Positions 26,712 through 36,161 are shown, counted from the first letter of the stretch. The stretch: 64,000 nucleotides of DNA from an uncultured Lachnospiraceae bacterium (GCA_946411695.1 CAMKEX010000001.1:1-64000); one strand, 5' to 3'. The notes: generated by a model not told the origin, from the sequence alone. A program made the numbers and translations.

Positions 26712-28070
26712 TCATTCCGCAATGACGCCGATCAGATCATATTCGTCGGATCCCGTGATCTTCACACGGACAAAGTCACCCGACATCAGTTCCCGCCTGG
26801 TCTCTATGAAAAGAGTTCCGTCTACACCCGGTGCATCCATATAGGTACGCGCCGTATAGACATCCTCTCCCACGATCCTGCCCTCTACGATGGCCTCCAC
26901 TGTCCTGCCCTTCATGCGGCGGGCCTTTTTGAAGGCGATCTCCTGCTGCAGGAGCATCAGTTCTTTCCGGCGCTTTTTCTTGACCGGTGCCGGGATCTGG
27001 GCAGGCATTTTGGCGGCGGGTGTCCCCTCTTCACGGGAATAGGCAAAAACGCCCAGCCGCTCAAATTTCATTCTGCGGACAAAAGACAGCAGCGTCTTGT
27101 GGTCCTTGTCCACTTCACCGGGAAAACCCGTGATCAGAGTCGTCCGGATGCAGATGTCCGGAATCTCTTTTCTCAGAAGAGAGATGATTTCCTCCAGCTC
27201 TTTTCTGTCGGTGCGCCGTCCCATCCTCTTCAGGATGCTGTCGGAGGCATGCTGGATCGGCATATCAATATAATGAAGGACTTTTGCCTCCTCCTTCATG
27301 GTCTGCACCAGTTCCGGAGTGATCTCTTCCGGATAGCAGTACAGAAGGCGGATCCAGCGGATCTGCTCAATCTGTGCCAGTTTATGAAGCAATTCCGGAA
27401 GCATTTTCCTGCCGTACAGGTCTGTGCCGTAAAGAGTAGTCTCCTGGGCAACCAGGATCAGTTCGCGGACTCCCTGTCCGGCGAGCTGCTTCGCTGTCTC
27501 AAGAACGCTCTCCATCGGAATGCTCCTGTAGGAGCCGCGGATGGACGGGATCACGCAATAGGTGCAGTGCTTGTTACAGCCCTCCGCAATGCGCAGATAT
27601 CCATAGCCGTTCGCCGTGGTCAAAACACGCTTTGCGTCAGTCCTGGGGAGCCTGCGGAGATCATTTAAGCGCACCAGCGCCCGGTCCTTTTCCTGCCGGC
27701 CGCCGTCCGCCTCATCACGTCCGAGTACCTCCTCCAGCGTCTGCAGGAGTGTGTCCTGGGCAGTTGTACCGATGACCGCATCGACCTCAGGAATCTCGCG
27801 GAGGATATCCTGGCTGTAGCGCTGAGCGAGACATCCGGTCACGATCAGGGCACGGAGCTGTCCGTCTGTCCTTCGCCGGGCAAGTTCCAGAATGCTCTCA
27901 ATGCTCTCCTTTTTGGCGTCATTGATAAAGCAGCAGGTATTGATGACGGCAGCCTCTGCCGCTTCCTCGTCATCGGTGATCTCATATCCCGCCTGCGTCA
28001 GGTCTCCCAGCATTTCCTCGGAATCAACGAGATTCTTGTCACATCCGAGGGATACAAACAGGATTTTCAT
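26712..28070 (-). CDS. rimO: ribosomal protein uS12 (S12) methylthiotransferase
   Basis: Radical SAM enzyme that methylthiolates an Asp of ribosomal protein S12. The N-terminal MTTase domain (FVSLGCDKNLVDSEEML, NTCCFINDAKKESI) carries the auxiliary cluster cysteines. The radical SAM cluster is in EGCNKHCTYCVIPSIRG, and a TRAM domain closes the protein. KNLVDSE with S12-type context points to RimO, not MiaB. Its ATG overlaps the rpoZ stop by 4 bases (ATGA), indicating coupling. Confidence 0.96.
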   Translation of the reverse strand: MKILFVSLGCDKNLVDSEEMLGDLTQAGYEITDDEEAAEAAVINTCCFINDAKKESIESILELARRRTDGQLRALIVTGCLAQRYSQDILREIPEVDAVIGTTAQDTLLQTLEEVLGRDEADGGRQEKDRALVRLNDLRRLPRTDAKRVLTTANGYGYLRIAEGCNKHCTYCVIPSIRGSYRSIPMESVLETAKQLAGQGVRELILVAQETTLYGTDLYGRKMLPELLHKLAQIEQIRWIRLLYCYPEEITPELVQTMKEEAKVLHYIDMPIQHASDSILKRMGRRTDRKELEEIISLLRKEIPDICIRTTLITGFPGEVDKDHKTLLSFVRRMKFERLGVFAYSREEGTPAAKMPAQIPAPVKKKRRKELMLLQQEIAFKKARRMKGRTVEAIVEGRIVGEDVYTARTYMDAPGVDGTLFIETRRELMSGDFVRVKITGSDEYDLIGVIAE

Positions 28071-28480
28071 TCCTCAGCTTCCTCATCTGCGATCAGTTCT
28101 TCGCCGTCAGCGGCCTCATCTTCCTCTTCCGCGTCTTCAGCATCGGCTTCCTCTGCAGATGCCTCCTCAGTATCCCCGGATTCTTCTGCGGAGATCATAT
28201 CAGCGGAACCTGTTTCCAGGACGGGCTCAGGGAACTCTTCCTCTGCCTCATCCTCAGCCAGGATCCGGATCTCTCCCTGGTTGAGCTCATCGACTGCGGT
28301 CGAGAGGGGCTTTTCGCCTCTGGAAACCTTGACAAGAGGCTCGTCGCCGTCCACGATCTGGCGCGCGCGCTTGGCAGTCGCCATAACGATGGAATAGCGG
28401 CTGTTGATGACGGGAGTCTCTCCCTCCTCAACTCCTTTATTGACAACTTTCATAAGATCCACATAAGACGGATGAATCAT
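28067..28480 (-). CDS. rpoZ: RNA polymerase omega subunit with acidic tail
   Basis: Residues 1-75 match omega: MIHPSYVDLMKVV, SRYSIVMATAKRARQI and KPLSTAVDELNQGEIRI. Omega helps assemble and stabilise RNA polymerase and in many bacteria contributes to ppGpp response. Then about 60 residues of nearly pure Glu/Asp/Ala/Ser follow, which the usual 65-90-residue subunit lacks; the whole is 137 residues. The ATG at 28480 begins at the conserved MIHPSY; the open frame to 28561 is untranslated leader. It sits between gmk and rimO, matching the gmk-rpoZ order of Firmicutes. Confidence 0.93.
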   Translation of the reverse strand: MIHPSYVDLMKVVNKGVEEGETPVINSRYSIVMATAKRARQIVDGDEPLVKVSRGEKPLSTAVDELNQGEIRILAEDEAEEEFPEPVLETGSADMISAEESGDTEEASAEEADAEDAEEEDEAADGEELIADEEAEE

Positions 28481-28593
28481 GTAGGTAAACCTTTCCTTTC
28501 TATTTAGATATATATCATTCCAAACCAGCTCTCTCCCGCCGGAGCCTGTTTGCTGCGGCATGTATCCGGAAAGGGCTGTTCTGTTTTTTTCTG

Positions 28594-29256
28594 TTACAGG
28601 ATTTTCTCCAGTCCCGCACTGAAAGCAGCGGCGAAGGCCTCTTTTGCAGCCCGGTCGGTGATGATCTGACCGCCTGAATGATCGCCGTCAGCTGCCTCAG
28701 GTGTCCATGTGCCGCTGATCACGGAATGCAGGGACTCTGCGCAGGCTTCTACGTCGTCATTGATGATCAGATAAGGATACTCCCCAATGGAGTGTACTTC
28801 CGCGGCAGCTCTGCGAAGCCGCTTCATTGCCTTCTCCTCCGATTCTGTCTGACGGCCGAAAAGTCTGTTTCTGAGTTCCTCCGCGGTCGGGGGTGCAATA
28901 AAAACAAGCAGCGTCTCCGGGAACTTTTCCCTGATCTGCATGGCGCCCTGCACCTCGATCTCCAGAAGTACATCGCGTCCGGCGCGCCTGTTTTCCTCTA
29001 CAAAAGCGCTCGGTGTTCCGTAATAGTTGTCCACAAACCCCGCATGCTCGAGCAGTCCGTCTCTTCTGACCAGATCTTCAAAGACTTCATTTGTGACAAA
29101 GTGATATTCGACACCGTCGGTCTCTCCCTCACGGGGCTTGCGCGTAGTCATGGATACCGAGAGCGCATATCCGTCATGCTCCTGCATCATACGGCGGATG
29201 ACGGTCCCTTTTCCCGCTCCGCTGAAGCCGGAGATCACGATCAACTTTCCTTCCAT
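28594..29256 (-). CDS. gmk: guanylate kinase
   Basis: Phosphorylates GMP to GDP. P-loop VISGFSGAGKGT at 7-18, TTRKPREGETDGVEYHFV and the GMP-binding EHAGFVDNYYGT are all typical. 220 residues; slightly longer than usual because of a short C-terminal tail. AAAGGGGG precedes the ATG. It lies 61 bases after remA. Confidence 0.97.
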   Translation of the reverse strand: MEGKLIVISGFSGAGKGTVIRRMMQEHDGYALSVSMTTRKPREGETDGVEYHFVTNEVFEDLVRRDGLLEHAGFVDNYYGTPSAFVEENRRAGRDVLLEIEVQGAMQIREKFPETLLVFIAPPTAEELRNRLFGRQTESEEKAMKRLRRAAAEVHSIGEYPYLIINDDVEACAESLHSVISGTWTPEAADGDHSGGQIITDRAAKEAFAAAFSAGLEKIL

Positions 29257-29317
29257 TTATCTGCCCCCTTTCCACATATCCGGTAAAACGGAAATCTCTG
29301 TAAAATGAGTTCAGTTC

Positions 29318-29584
29318 CTATTCTTCCTGGTCGTTTTCGGACTCCGAGAGGGCGCGCCCCCGGATCGTTTCCGGAAGCAGAGCCGACAGGACGATCCTGT
29401 CGTTTTCCATGACGATCACTGACTTTGTCTTCCTGCCCTGGGTCGCATCGATTGTGCGGCCGTCGTTTTTGGCCTGGGAGACCAGCCTCCTTACCGGGGC
29501 CGAATCGGGGCTCACGATCGCTATGATTTTTCCCGCATTGACAATATTGCCGAATCCGACATGTATCAGTTTATTAACTGCCAT
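29318..29584 (-). CDS. remA: RemA-like extracellular matrix regulator (DUF370)
   Basis: Small DNA-binding protein that in Bacillus activates matrix and osmoprotection genes by forming oligomeric rings. The 88-residue product has the family core KLIHVGFGNIVN, AIVSPDSAPVRRLV, IDATQGRKTKSVIVM. ATG 29584 begins at the conserved core; a GTG nine bases upstream is possible and neither has a strong ribosome-binding site. It occupies the usual place between yicC and gmk. Confidence 0.93.
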   Translation of the reverse strand: MAVNKLIHVGFGNIVNAGKIIAIVSPDSAPVRRLVSQAKNDGRTIDATQGRKTKSVIVMENDRIVLSALLPETIRGRALSESENDQEE

Positions 29585-29617
29585 ATACTGCACCGCAAAT
29601 CTGATCGGATCTACAGA

Positions 29618-30496
29618 TCATTCGATATTCTGCACCTGCTCGCGAATCTTCTCTACAGAGGTCTTGAGTTCGATCGCATGGTCGGAAATTTCACGGTCAT
29701 CCGACTTTGAGAGGATCGTGTTGGATTCTCTGTTCATCTCCTGCGCGATAAAGTCGAGCTTGCGGCCGATACTTCCTCCCCGGGAGAGCTCCTGCCTGGT
29801 CGCCTCGATGTGGCTGTGCAGACGGACAAGTTCCTCGTCCACACAGACCTTGTCCGCGTAGATGGTCACTTCCTGGGCAATCCTGGACTCGTCGATGGAA
29901 GACGATTCCAGAAGCTCCGTCACCTTGTCCTGCAGATTCTTTCTGTAGGACTCGATCAGCCCGGGCGCGCGCAAAGAGATAAATTCCACATGGCCCAGCA
30001 TCTCCTCAAGCTTGCCGTCCAGGTCATTTTTGAGGAACTCGCCCTCCCGGACCCTGGCTTCGTCGAACATCACGGCAGCGTCCCTGAGGACCTCCTGGAG
30101 ATTCTCCCAGATTCCTTCGGGATCGACCGGCTCTTCCTCCATGGACAGGACGTCCGGAAAACGGGCCAGAGAAGAGACACGGACATCATTCTCGATTCCG
30201 AACTCCTCAGCCATCTGCTTCAGATACTTCCAGTACTCCCCGGCTATACGGGCGTTATATTTGACCTCCATGTTGGATTCGGTAAGATCCTGGTAGGAGA
30301 TAAAGACATCCACCTTGCCGCGCTGCATATATTTCTTCAGCTCCTTGCGGATCTGTGCCTCAAGAGGATTGAGAATCCTGGGCATTTTGATATTAATGTC
30401 AAGATACCGGTTGTTGACAGATTTGATCTCCACCGCGATCCTGAAAGAATCGTTCTGTAATTCACTTCTGCCGTATCCTGTCATGCTTCTGATCAT
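29618..30496 (-). CDS. yicC: YicC family endoribonuclease
   Basis: YicC/YloC proteins are stress-linked endoribonucleases. The N-terminal MIRSMTGYGRSE is diagnostic, as are VEIKSVNNRYLD and the C-terminal GGSIGRKLDFIAQEMNRESN and KTSVEKIREQVQNIE. 292 residues, normal. AGGAGG seven bases before ATG 30496 fixes the start. First gene of the yicC-remA-gmk-rpoZ-rimO-pgsA-thiN series, with a promoter 85 bases upstream. Confidence 0.95.
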   Translation of the reverse strand: MIRSMTGYGRSELQNDSFRIAVEIKSVNNRYLDINIKMPRILNPLEAQIRKELKKYMQRGKVDVFISYQDLTESNMEVKYNARIAGEYWKYLKQMAEEFGIENDVRVSSLARFPDVLSMEEEPVDPEGIWENLQEVLRDAAVMFDEARVREGEFLKNDLDGKLEEMLGHVEFISLRAPGLIESYRKNLQDKVTELLESSSIDESRIAQEVTIYADKVCVDEELVRLHSHIEATRQELSRGGSIGRKLDFIAQEMNRESNTILSKSDDREISDHAIELKTSVEKIREQVQNIE

Positions 30497-30580
30497 GAGC
30501 TGTCCTCCTGAGGGGCGCTGCGTGTTCACGCCCTGGTCAGTATGTGGCTGTGTAACGAAGAGCATATAAAATCAGTATCC

Positions 30581-30608
30581 ATTATAACATTATACTTTCA
30601 CCCGTCAA
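30581..30608 (-). promoter_or_regulatory. yicC operon promoter
   Basis: TTGACG, 16 bases, TATAAT. It overlaps the divergent rqcH promoter (30596-30624), so the two may compete for polymerase. Confidence 0.65.
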
Positions 30609-30624
30609 GAAAGAAGTGTATACT
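30596..30624 (+). promoter_or_regulatory. rqcH promoter
   Basis: TTTCAC, 17 bases, TATACT, 80 bases before the rqcH ATG and interleaved with the yicC promoter on the other strand. Confidence 0.5.
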
Positions 30625-30703
30625 AAATTGACGTGAGCCCATGCAGAATATGGGCTCAGGACTTTTGTACAGGTCCCGAATAAAGATAAGGAGACTTTTT
30701 TTC

Positions 30704-32515
30704 ATGGCTTTTGACGGCATCACCGTCGCCGGTCTGTGCAGTGAGCTGCAGGAAACGGCCGCCGGCGGACGCATCTATAAAATCGCGCAGACTGATAAAA
30801 ACGAACTGGTGATCACCATACGCCCTGCCGCCGAACGCGGCAAAGGGCAGATCCGCCTCTACCTTTGTGCCGATCCCTCTCTTCCCCTGGTCTACCTGAC
30901 CCGCACCAGCCGCCAGGCTCCCCTGCAGGCACCGGCTTTCTGCATGCTTCTGAGAAAGCACCTGCAGAACGGGCGGATCGTCTCGATCACCCAGCCCGGC
31001 CTCGAGAGGATCCTGCGCTTCGAAGTCGAGCACCGCAATGAAATGGGCGACCTCTGCACACACTGTCTGGTCGTCGAGATCATGGGCAAACACAGCAACA
31101 TCATCTTCCTCGATGACAGCGATACGATCGTCGACAGCATCCGGCACGTCTCCTCCCTGGTCAGTTCCGTGCGCGAGGTCCTGCCCGGCAGGCCCTATTT
31201 CATCCCCGACACACAGTCCAAAAAAGACCCCCTGAGCGAGACCCGCGAGGGCTTTATGTCAGTTCTGGACAATGGCCACATGGATGTCGCAAAGCTCCTC
31301 CTCAGGAGTTACACGGGCTTTTCCACCGTTGCGGCACAGGAACTTGCCCACAGGGCACAGCTCACCCAGGACCGCAGCGCGGCACTGCTTGCCCCCGCGG
31401 AAAAAGAGGCGCTCTGGGAGCAGTTCCGGGACCTGATCCTCCAGATCAGAGAAAAAAGATTCACCCCGGTCATGTACTGCCGCCGGGGCGAAGGACAGGC
31501 AGCCGGGGCCCCCGCGGAATTCTCCCTTGTCAGGCTCGGCCACTATGCGGACTGCATTGAGGTTCCTTATGAATCTCCCTCCGCTCTGCTGGAGGATTTC
31601 TATGCCCGTAAAAATCTCTACACCCGTATCCGTCAGCGCTCCGCGGACCTCCGCCACATCGTGCAGACTATCCTTGAGCGCGATGTGCACAAGTACGACC
31701 TCCAGTGCCGCCAGATCCGGGATACGGAAAAGAGGGAAAAATACAAAATTTACGGAGAACTCCTCAATGCCTACGGTTATTCCGTTCCCGCCGGCGCAGA
31801 GAGCTGCCAGGTCCTGAACTACTACACCGGCGAAAACATCCGGATCCCGCTGGATCCCACTCTCACGCCCCAGCAGAATGCCCAGAAATACTTTGACCGC
31901 TATGCACGCATGAAGCGCACCAACGAAGCGCTCACCCGCCTCACCGCAGAAGTAAGCGCCGAGATCGACCATTTGCGGAGCATCCAGAATGCCCTCGAAT
32001 TCTCCACGACTGACGGCGATCTCTCCCAGATCCGCCGCGAAATGGAGGAGAGCGGCTTCCTTCGCCGCAAATACACCGGCCGCAGGGACTCCCGCTCAGA
32101 CAGCAGAAAAGGCCGCTCCCGCACACCTCAGAGCAAGCCTCTTCACTATATCAGCAGCGACGGATACGATATCTTTGTCGGCAAAAACAACACGCAGAAC
32201 GACGAGATCACCTTCCATATGGCTGACAGCCGCGACATCTGGTTCCATGCCAATGATATGCCCGGTTCCCATGTCCTGCTCAAAAGCGGCGGACGTTCCA
32301 TGGACGAACTGCCGGACCGCGTTTTTGAAGAAGCCGCTGCCCTTGCCGCCTACTACTCAAGCGGCCGTGAGCAGGGCAAGGTTGAGATCGATTACCTCGA
32401 GCGCCGCAATGTCAAAAAGCCCTCCGGCGCAGCTCCCGGCTTCGTTGTGTACTATACCAATTACTCCATACTCGCCAGGACGGATATCAGTGCCCTGCGC
32501 GAAGTAGAGGATTAA
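30704..32515 (+). CDS. rqcH: RqcH/NEMF-family ribosome quality control protein (NFACT)
   Basis: Binds stalled 50S subunits carrying peptidyl-tRNA and directs C-terminal alanine tailing. Domain order: NFACT-N starting MAFDGITVAGLCSEL, helix-hairpin-helix, long coiled coils (about 290-470), then NFACT-R (DUF814) with YDIFVGKNNTQNDEIT, DIWFHANDMPGSHVLL and VYYTNYSILARTD. Older annotation calls such proteins fibronectin-binding. ATG 30704 has AAGGAG ten bases upstream, and the family N-terminus starts there. Monocistronic between divergent yicC and convergent flippase gene. Confidence 0.95.
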   Translation: MAFDGITVAGLCSELQETAAGGRIYKIAQTDKNELVITIRPAAERGKGQIRLYLCADPSLPLVYLTRTSRQAPLQAPAFCMLLRKHLQNGRIVSITQPGLERILRFEVEHRNEMGDLCTHCLVVEIMGKHSNIIFLDDSDTIVDSIRHVSSLVSSVREVLPGRPYFIPDTQSKKDPLSETREGFMSVLDNGHMDVAKLLLRSYTGFSTVAAQELAHRAQLTQDRSAALLAPAEKEALWEQFRDLILQIREKRFTPVMYCRRGEGQAAGAPAEFSLVRLGHYADCIEVPYESPSALLEDFYARKNLYTRIRQRSADLRHIVQTILERDVHKYDLQCRQIRDTEKREKYKIYGELLNAYGYSVPAGAESCQVLNYYTGENIRIPLDPTLTPQQNAQKYFDRYARMKRTNEALTRLTAEVSAEIDHLRSIQNALEFSTTDGDLSQIRREMEESGFLRRKYTGRRDSRSDSRKGRSRTPQSKPLHYISSDGYDIFVGKNNTQNDEITFHMADSRDIWFHANDMPGSHVLLKSGGRSMDELPDRVFEEAAALAAYYSSGREQGKVEIDYLERRNVKKPSGAAPGFVVYYTNYSILARTDISALREVED

Positions 32516-32553
32516 AGGCCGTCTCCCCAGATCTGCAGCTGAAAGCGCCCTGA

Positions 32554-34245
32554 TCACATCCAGCGCAGCTTTTTCAGCAGACGCGCAATGGCCGCCCCCT
32601 TGGGAAGACCCAGGATATCCTCTTCGGTAAAGCTCCCCATCCTGATCAGAATGAAGAAGTAGACCGGTATGGCCGCCAGAATGGCCGGCACCAGAGCGAC
32701 GAAGTTCGCGAAATATTCACCCCGCACATGGGAGGCGAGCGCGAAGATCACCCGGTAAACCGCAAAAGCGGCGGCTCCCATGACGAGGGCGCTGAAGACA
32801 GGCTTCCAGTAGACCTTGACCGCATCAAAGCGCAGTCCCAGATAGTGCCGCAGGAACATTTCATTGAGGGCAAAAATGATCGCCGCGTACAGGACGCTGA
32901 CAAATACCATGGCATAAATGCCCCAGTCGGTAAACCGCAGGAAAAAGATCAGCGCAGCCGTCTGGATGATCAGGGAAATACCGGCGCTGACGATGGGCAT
33001 ATTCATCTTTCCGATCGCCTGCAGGACCGCGTTCGTGATGGTGCCCACAGACAAAAAGATGACAGTGACGGACTGCAGGGCCAAAAGGACCGAGGCCAGT
33101 TCCAGCGTCTCCCACTGGGGGAACATCAGCATGGTGACCGGACGGGCCAGCACCAGCAGACCCACTGCACAGGGAATGGAAATGATCAGTGCCATCCTGG
33201 AGGCGTTGAGGGAACGGCGCCTTGTCTCCAGAAGGTCCCCTGAGGCATAGGCCGTAGCAATATTGGGAATGATCGCCGCAGACACTGCCGTCGCGACCGA
33301 GATCGGGATATTGGTGATAACTACAGCCTTGTTGGAAAACAGACCGAAAACCGTTGTGACCGCGGCCTCGGGAAGGCCTCTTCCGTCGATCAGCATATTC
33401 AGATAGATCATCTGGTCCAGTGTTGTCGTCAGATTCAGAATAAAACTGCTCACAATAAAGGGCGTGACCACCAGGATCGTGCTCTTCATGATCCTGGCAT
33501 AGGATTCCGTGCGCCCCGTGTCCAGAGCGATCCTGCCAAAGAATCCCTTCCTGTGTCTCAGATAAGCGATCACCATGAAAATGAGGGCTGTAGCAACACC
33601 GATGCCGGTACCCATTGCGCTTCCCATGGCGCCGCGGACAGCCTTTTCTGTCGGGTCTGCATGGATCGAAGCCGTGCGGATCAGGATCGAGGCCGCTCCG
33701 ATACTGACCGCCGCATTGGCGATCTGCTCCAGGATCTGCGACACGGAAGTCTGCACCATGGACTGGTTGGCCTGGAAATAGCCTCGCACCGCACCCAGAA
33801 TGCCGAACAGAAAGACCGTCGGCGCGAAGACCCGCAGGACCGGGACCGCATTGTGTTTTACCAGGACTCCCGCCCCGAGATACAGGAGCAGGCTTCCGGC
33901 TGTTCCTACGATGAGTGAATAGATCAGGGCACAATGAAATGTCCTCTGGGCGTTCCTGTACTCTCCCACTGCGATCTTGGTCGACATCTGCCTTGAAATG
34001 GCCGCCGGGAGAGAGTTGGAGGAGAGGATCAGAATGATCATATAAATATTATAGGCCGCACCGTAATAGCCGTTTCCCTCGTCTCCGATGATCGCAGTCA
34101 GCGGGGCGCGGTATAAAAGACCGATAATACGGACCACAATGGTCGCGATCGCCAGGATACCTGCCTGCACGGCGATACTGCTGCCCGCAGACTTTCCTTT
34201 TCCGCTGTCCGCTTCCTCAATCTCTCGTCTCGCATTCTCACCCAT
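32554..34245 (-). CDS. polysaccharide/lipid flippase of the SpoVB/MurJ group
   Basis: 563 residues with about fourteen hydrophobic helices of the MOP superfamily. N-terminal GILAIATIVVRIIGLLYRAPL and GNGYYGAAYNIYMIILILSS are typical of the SpoVB/YtgP branch, which moves lipid-linked wall precursors across the membrane. Whether it moves lipid II or another glycan cannot be told. GAGG five bases before ATG 34245. It has its own promoter just after two terminators that close the glgA transcript. Confidence 0.88.
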   Translation of the reverse strand: MGENARREIEEADSGKGKSAGSSIAVQAGILAIATIVVRIIGLLYRAPLTAIIGDEGNGYYGAAYNIYMIILILSSNSLPAAISRQMSTKIAVGEYRNAQRTFHCALIYSLIVGTAGSLLLYLGAGVLVKHNAVPVLRVFAPTVFLFGILGAVRGYFQANQSMVQTSVSQILEQIANAAVSIGAASILIRTASIHADPTEKAVRGAMGSAMGTGIGVATALIFMVIAYLRHRKGFFGRIALDTGRTESYARIMKSTILVVTPFIVSSFILNLTTTLDQMIYLNMLIDGRGLPEAAVTTVFGLFSNKAVVITNIPISVATAVSAAIIPNIATAYASGDLLETRRRSLNASRMALIISIPCAVGLLVLARPVTMLMFPQWETLELASVLLALQSVTVIFLSVGTITNAVLQAIGKMNMPIVSAGISLIIQTAALIFFLRFTDWGIYAMVFVSVLYAAIIFALNEMFLRHYLGLRFDAVKVYWKPVFSALVMGAAAFAVYRVIFALASHVRGEYFANFVALVPAILAAIPVYFFILIRMGSFTEEDILGLPKGAAIARLLKKLRWM

Positions 34246-34340
34246 GATGTCCTCTTTCTTTACCTGATTCTTCTCATTTGCGCCTCCTGCAGAAGGCACA
34301 GGTCATCTTCCCTGGATTCTTCTATCCGTAAATCTCTACC

Positions 34341-34369
34341 ACTATATCATAAGTCTGCAGAAAAACCAA
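34341..34369 (-). promoter_or_regulatory. flippase gene promoter
   Basis: TTGGTT, 17 bases, TATAGT, about 95 bases before the ATG. The -35 box lies in the T-rich tail and stem base of the terminator at 34361-34395. Confidence 0.55.
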
Positions 34370-34395
34370 TCGAGCAGGATGCTCCTGCTCGATTG
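34361..34395 (-). terminator. second terminator downstream of glgA
   Basis: On the minus strand a perfect 13-bp stem (CAATCGAGCAGGA and complement) with a 3-base loop is followed by GGTTTTTC. It is the second strong terminator in 140 bases. Confidence 0.88.
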
Positions 34396-34401
34396 ACCGT
34401 T

Positions 34402-34447
34402 GGCCGCCAAATGCATCTTCGTGCAAGCACGAGATGCGCCCGGCGGC
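34402..34447 (-). other. hairpin cassette between two terminators
   Basis: On the minus strand GCCGCC pairs with GGCGGC around GCATCTCGTGC and its near-complement GCACGAAGATGC. With the terminators on both sides it could be a small stable RNA or a palindromic repeat copy. It loosely resembles the GCCGC/GCGGC hairpins at 36795 and 63873. Confidence 0.35.
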
Positions 34448-34456
34448 TTATCGCAC

Positions 34457-34499
34457 AAAAAACTGCGGCAGGACAGCATATATGCCCTGCCGCAGTTTT
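34457..34499 (-). terminator. intrinsic terminator of glgA
   Basis: CTGCGGCAGG and its complement, 13-base loop, six T on the minus strand and four on the plus strand. It lies 37 bases after the glgA stop. Confidence 0.92.
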
Positions 34500-34535
34500 C
34501 AAATTCAGATCATCAGATCATTTTGCAAATAATCC

Positions 34536-35984
34536 TCAGCCGATGAGCCAGTCATACATCTCCTGATACTTGGCAGCGGACTGTGCCCAGGAGAAGTCTG
34601 CGCGCATAGCACGTTCAACCATCTTGTTCCACTCGAGGCGCTTGTCATAGTAGACCTGCTCGGCATAGCGGATGGAGTGCATCATCTCATGCGCATTGTA
34701 ATTTGCAAATGTGAAGCCTGTACCGGTTCCCTCATATTCATTGTAAGGCTCAACGGTATCTTTCAGGCCGCCGGTCTCGCGTACGATCGGAAGTGTGCCG
34801 TAGCGCAGGGACATCAGCTGGCTGAGTCCGCAGGGCTCAAACAGGGAAGGCATCAGGAAGGCATCGGAGGAAGCATAGATCTTGTGGGACAGTTCATCCG
34901 AATAGTAGATGTTCGCAGAGATCTTGTCATTGTACTTCCAGTCGAAGTAGCGGAACATGTTCTCATAGCGCTCTTCGCCGGTACCCAGAACGACCATCTG
35001 GATGGCGTCGAGGGAGAGGATCTCCTCGAGCACATAGGCGATCAGATCGAAGCCCTTCTGGTCTGTCAGACGGGAGACGATACCGATCATGAAGCACTTC
35101 TCGTCAACCTTGAGTCCCAGTTCCTTCTGAAGCGCAAGTTTATTCTTGACTTTCATCTTGCGGAAGTTGTCAACTGTATAAGGCTGCGGAATCTTCTTGT
35201 CATTGTCCGGTGAGAAATCAGTGTAGTCGATGCCGTTGATGATACCGCGCAGGTCGTTGCTCCTGGCATTCATCAGACCGTCAAGACCCTCGCCGTAGAA
35301 CTGTGTCTTGATCTCTTCCGCATAGGTCGGAGAAACGGTAGTAATGGCATCTGCGTAGACCAGACCGCCCTTGAGGAGGTTGGCATCCTTGTAAGCCTCG
35401 AGCTTATCCGGTGTGAAATAGTAGCCGGAAAGACCGGTGATATCTTCAACATCGCGGACATTCCACTTGCCCTGGAACTTCAGGTTGTGGATGGTCATGA
35501 CGGACTTGATGCCCTGGAAGAACTCATTGCCGGCAAAACGCTCTTTGAGATAAACAGGGACAAGACCTGTCTGCCAGTCATGGCAGTGGATCAGGTCGGG
35601 ACGGAAATCGATTGCAGGAAGCGCGGACAGCACTGCCTTGGAGAAGAATGCGAAACGAGTGATCTCAAACAGAGGATCATCCGTATAAGGCTTGTCACTG
35701 GTAAAGAATCCTTCATTATCAATGAAGTAGAAGGTGATTCCCTCAACCTCTGCTTTCAGCACGCCTACATACTCGCTCTTCCAGTGGAAGTCCATGTAGA
35801 AGTGTGTGACATACTCCATCTTGTCCTTCATATCCTGCTTCATGCAGGAATACTTGGGCATGATCACTCTGACGTCATAATACTCTTTGTCAAGTTCCTT
35901 CGGAAGAGAACCGACAACATCCGCCAGTCCGCCGGTCTTAATAAAAGGAACGCCCTCAGATGCCACAAAAAGAATCTTCTTCAT
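34536..35984 (-). CDS. glgA: glycogen synthase (ADP-glucose)
   Basis: GT5 family enzyme that extends alpha-1,4-glucan. The N-terminal MKKILFVASEGVPFIKTGGL contains the ADP-glucose-binding KTGGL; others are HCHDWQTGLVP, VSRLTDQKGFDLI and the GT-B C-terminal PSLFEPCGLSQLMSLRYGTL. 482 residues, normal. ATG 35984 is used; the upstream TTG adds two residues. GGGGGT precedes it. Other glycogen genes are not in the window. Confidence 0.97.
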   Translation of the reverse strand: MKKILFVASEGVPFIKTGGLADVVGSLPKELDKEYYDVRVIMPKYSCMKQDMKDKMEYVTHFYMDFHWKSEYVGVLKAEVEGITFYFIDNEGFFTSDKPYTDDPLFEITRFAFFSKAVLSALPAIDFRPDLIHCHDWQTGLVPVYLKERFAGNEFFQGIKSVMTIHNLKFQGKWNVRDVEDITGLSGYYFTPDKLEAYKDANLLKGGLVYADAITTVSPTYAEEIKTQFYGEGLDGLMNARSNDLRGIINGIDYTDFSPDNDKKIPQPYTVDNFRKMKVKNKLALQKELGLKVDEKCFMIGIVSRLTDQKGFDLIAYVLEEILSLDAIQMVVLGTGEERYENMFRYFDWKYNDKISANIYYSDELSHKIYASSDAFLMPSLFEPCGLSQLMSLRYGTLPIVRETGGLKDTVEPYNEYEGTGTGFTFANYNAHEMMHSIRYAEQVYYDKRLEWNKMVERAMRADFSWAQSAAKYQEMYDWLIG

Positions 35985-36094
35985 ATTCAATGACCCCCTG
36001 TTACAATAATGAAAATTGGGTATGCAGTCTATAGGTATTCTGATGATTGTTCCGGCAAAGAAGCGAAAATTCCCGAAATAATCAATCTTCCATC

Positions 36095-36100
36095 ATTATA
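36095..36100 (-). promoter_or_regulatory. -10 box of glgA promoter
   Basis: A perfect TATAAT 111 bases before the glgA ATG in AT-rich DNA; no good -35 box at the right spacing was seen. Confidence 0.4.
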
Positions 36101-36161
36101 CCTTATTCTCTGGCATTTTGCTTAATATTTTTGGAAAATATGAGCTTTTTTTGTCACAAAT

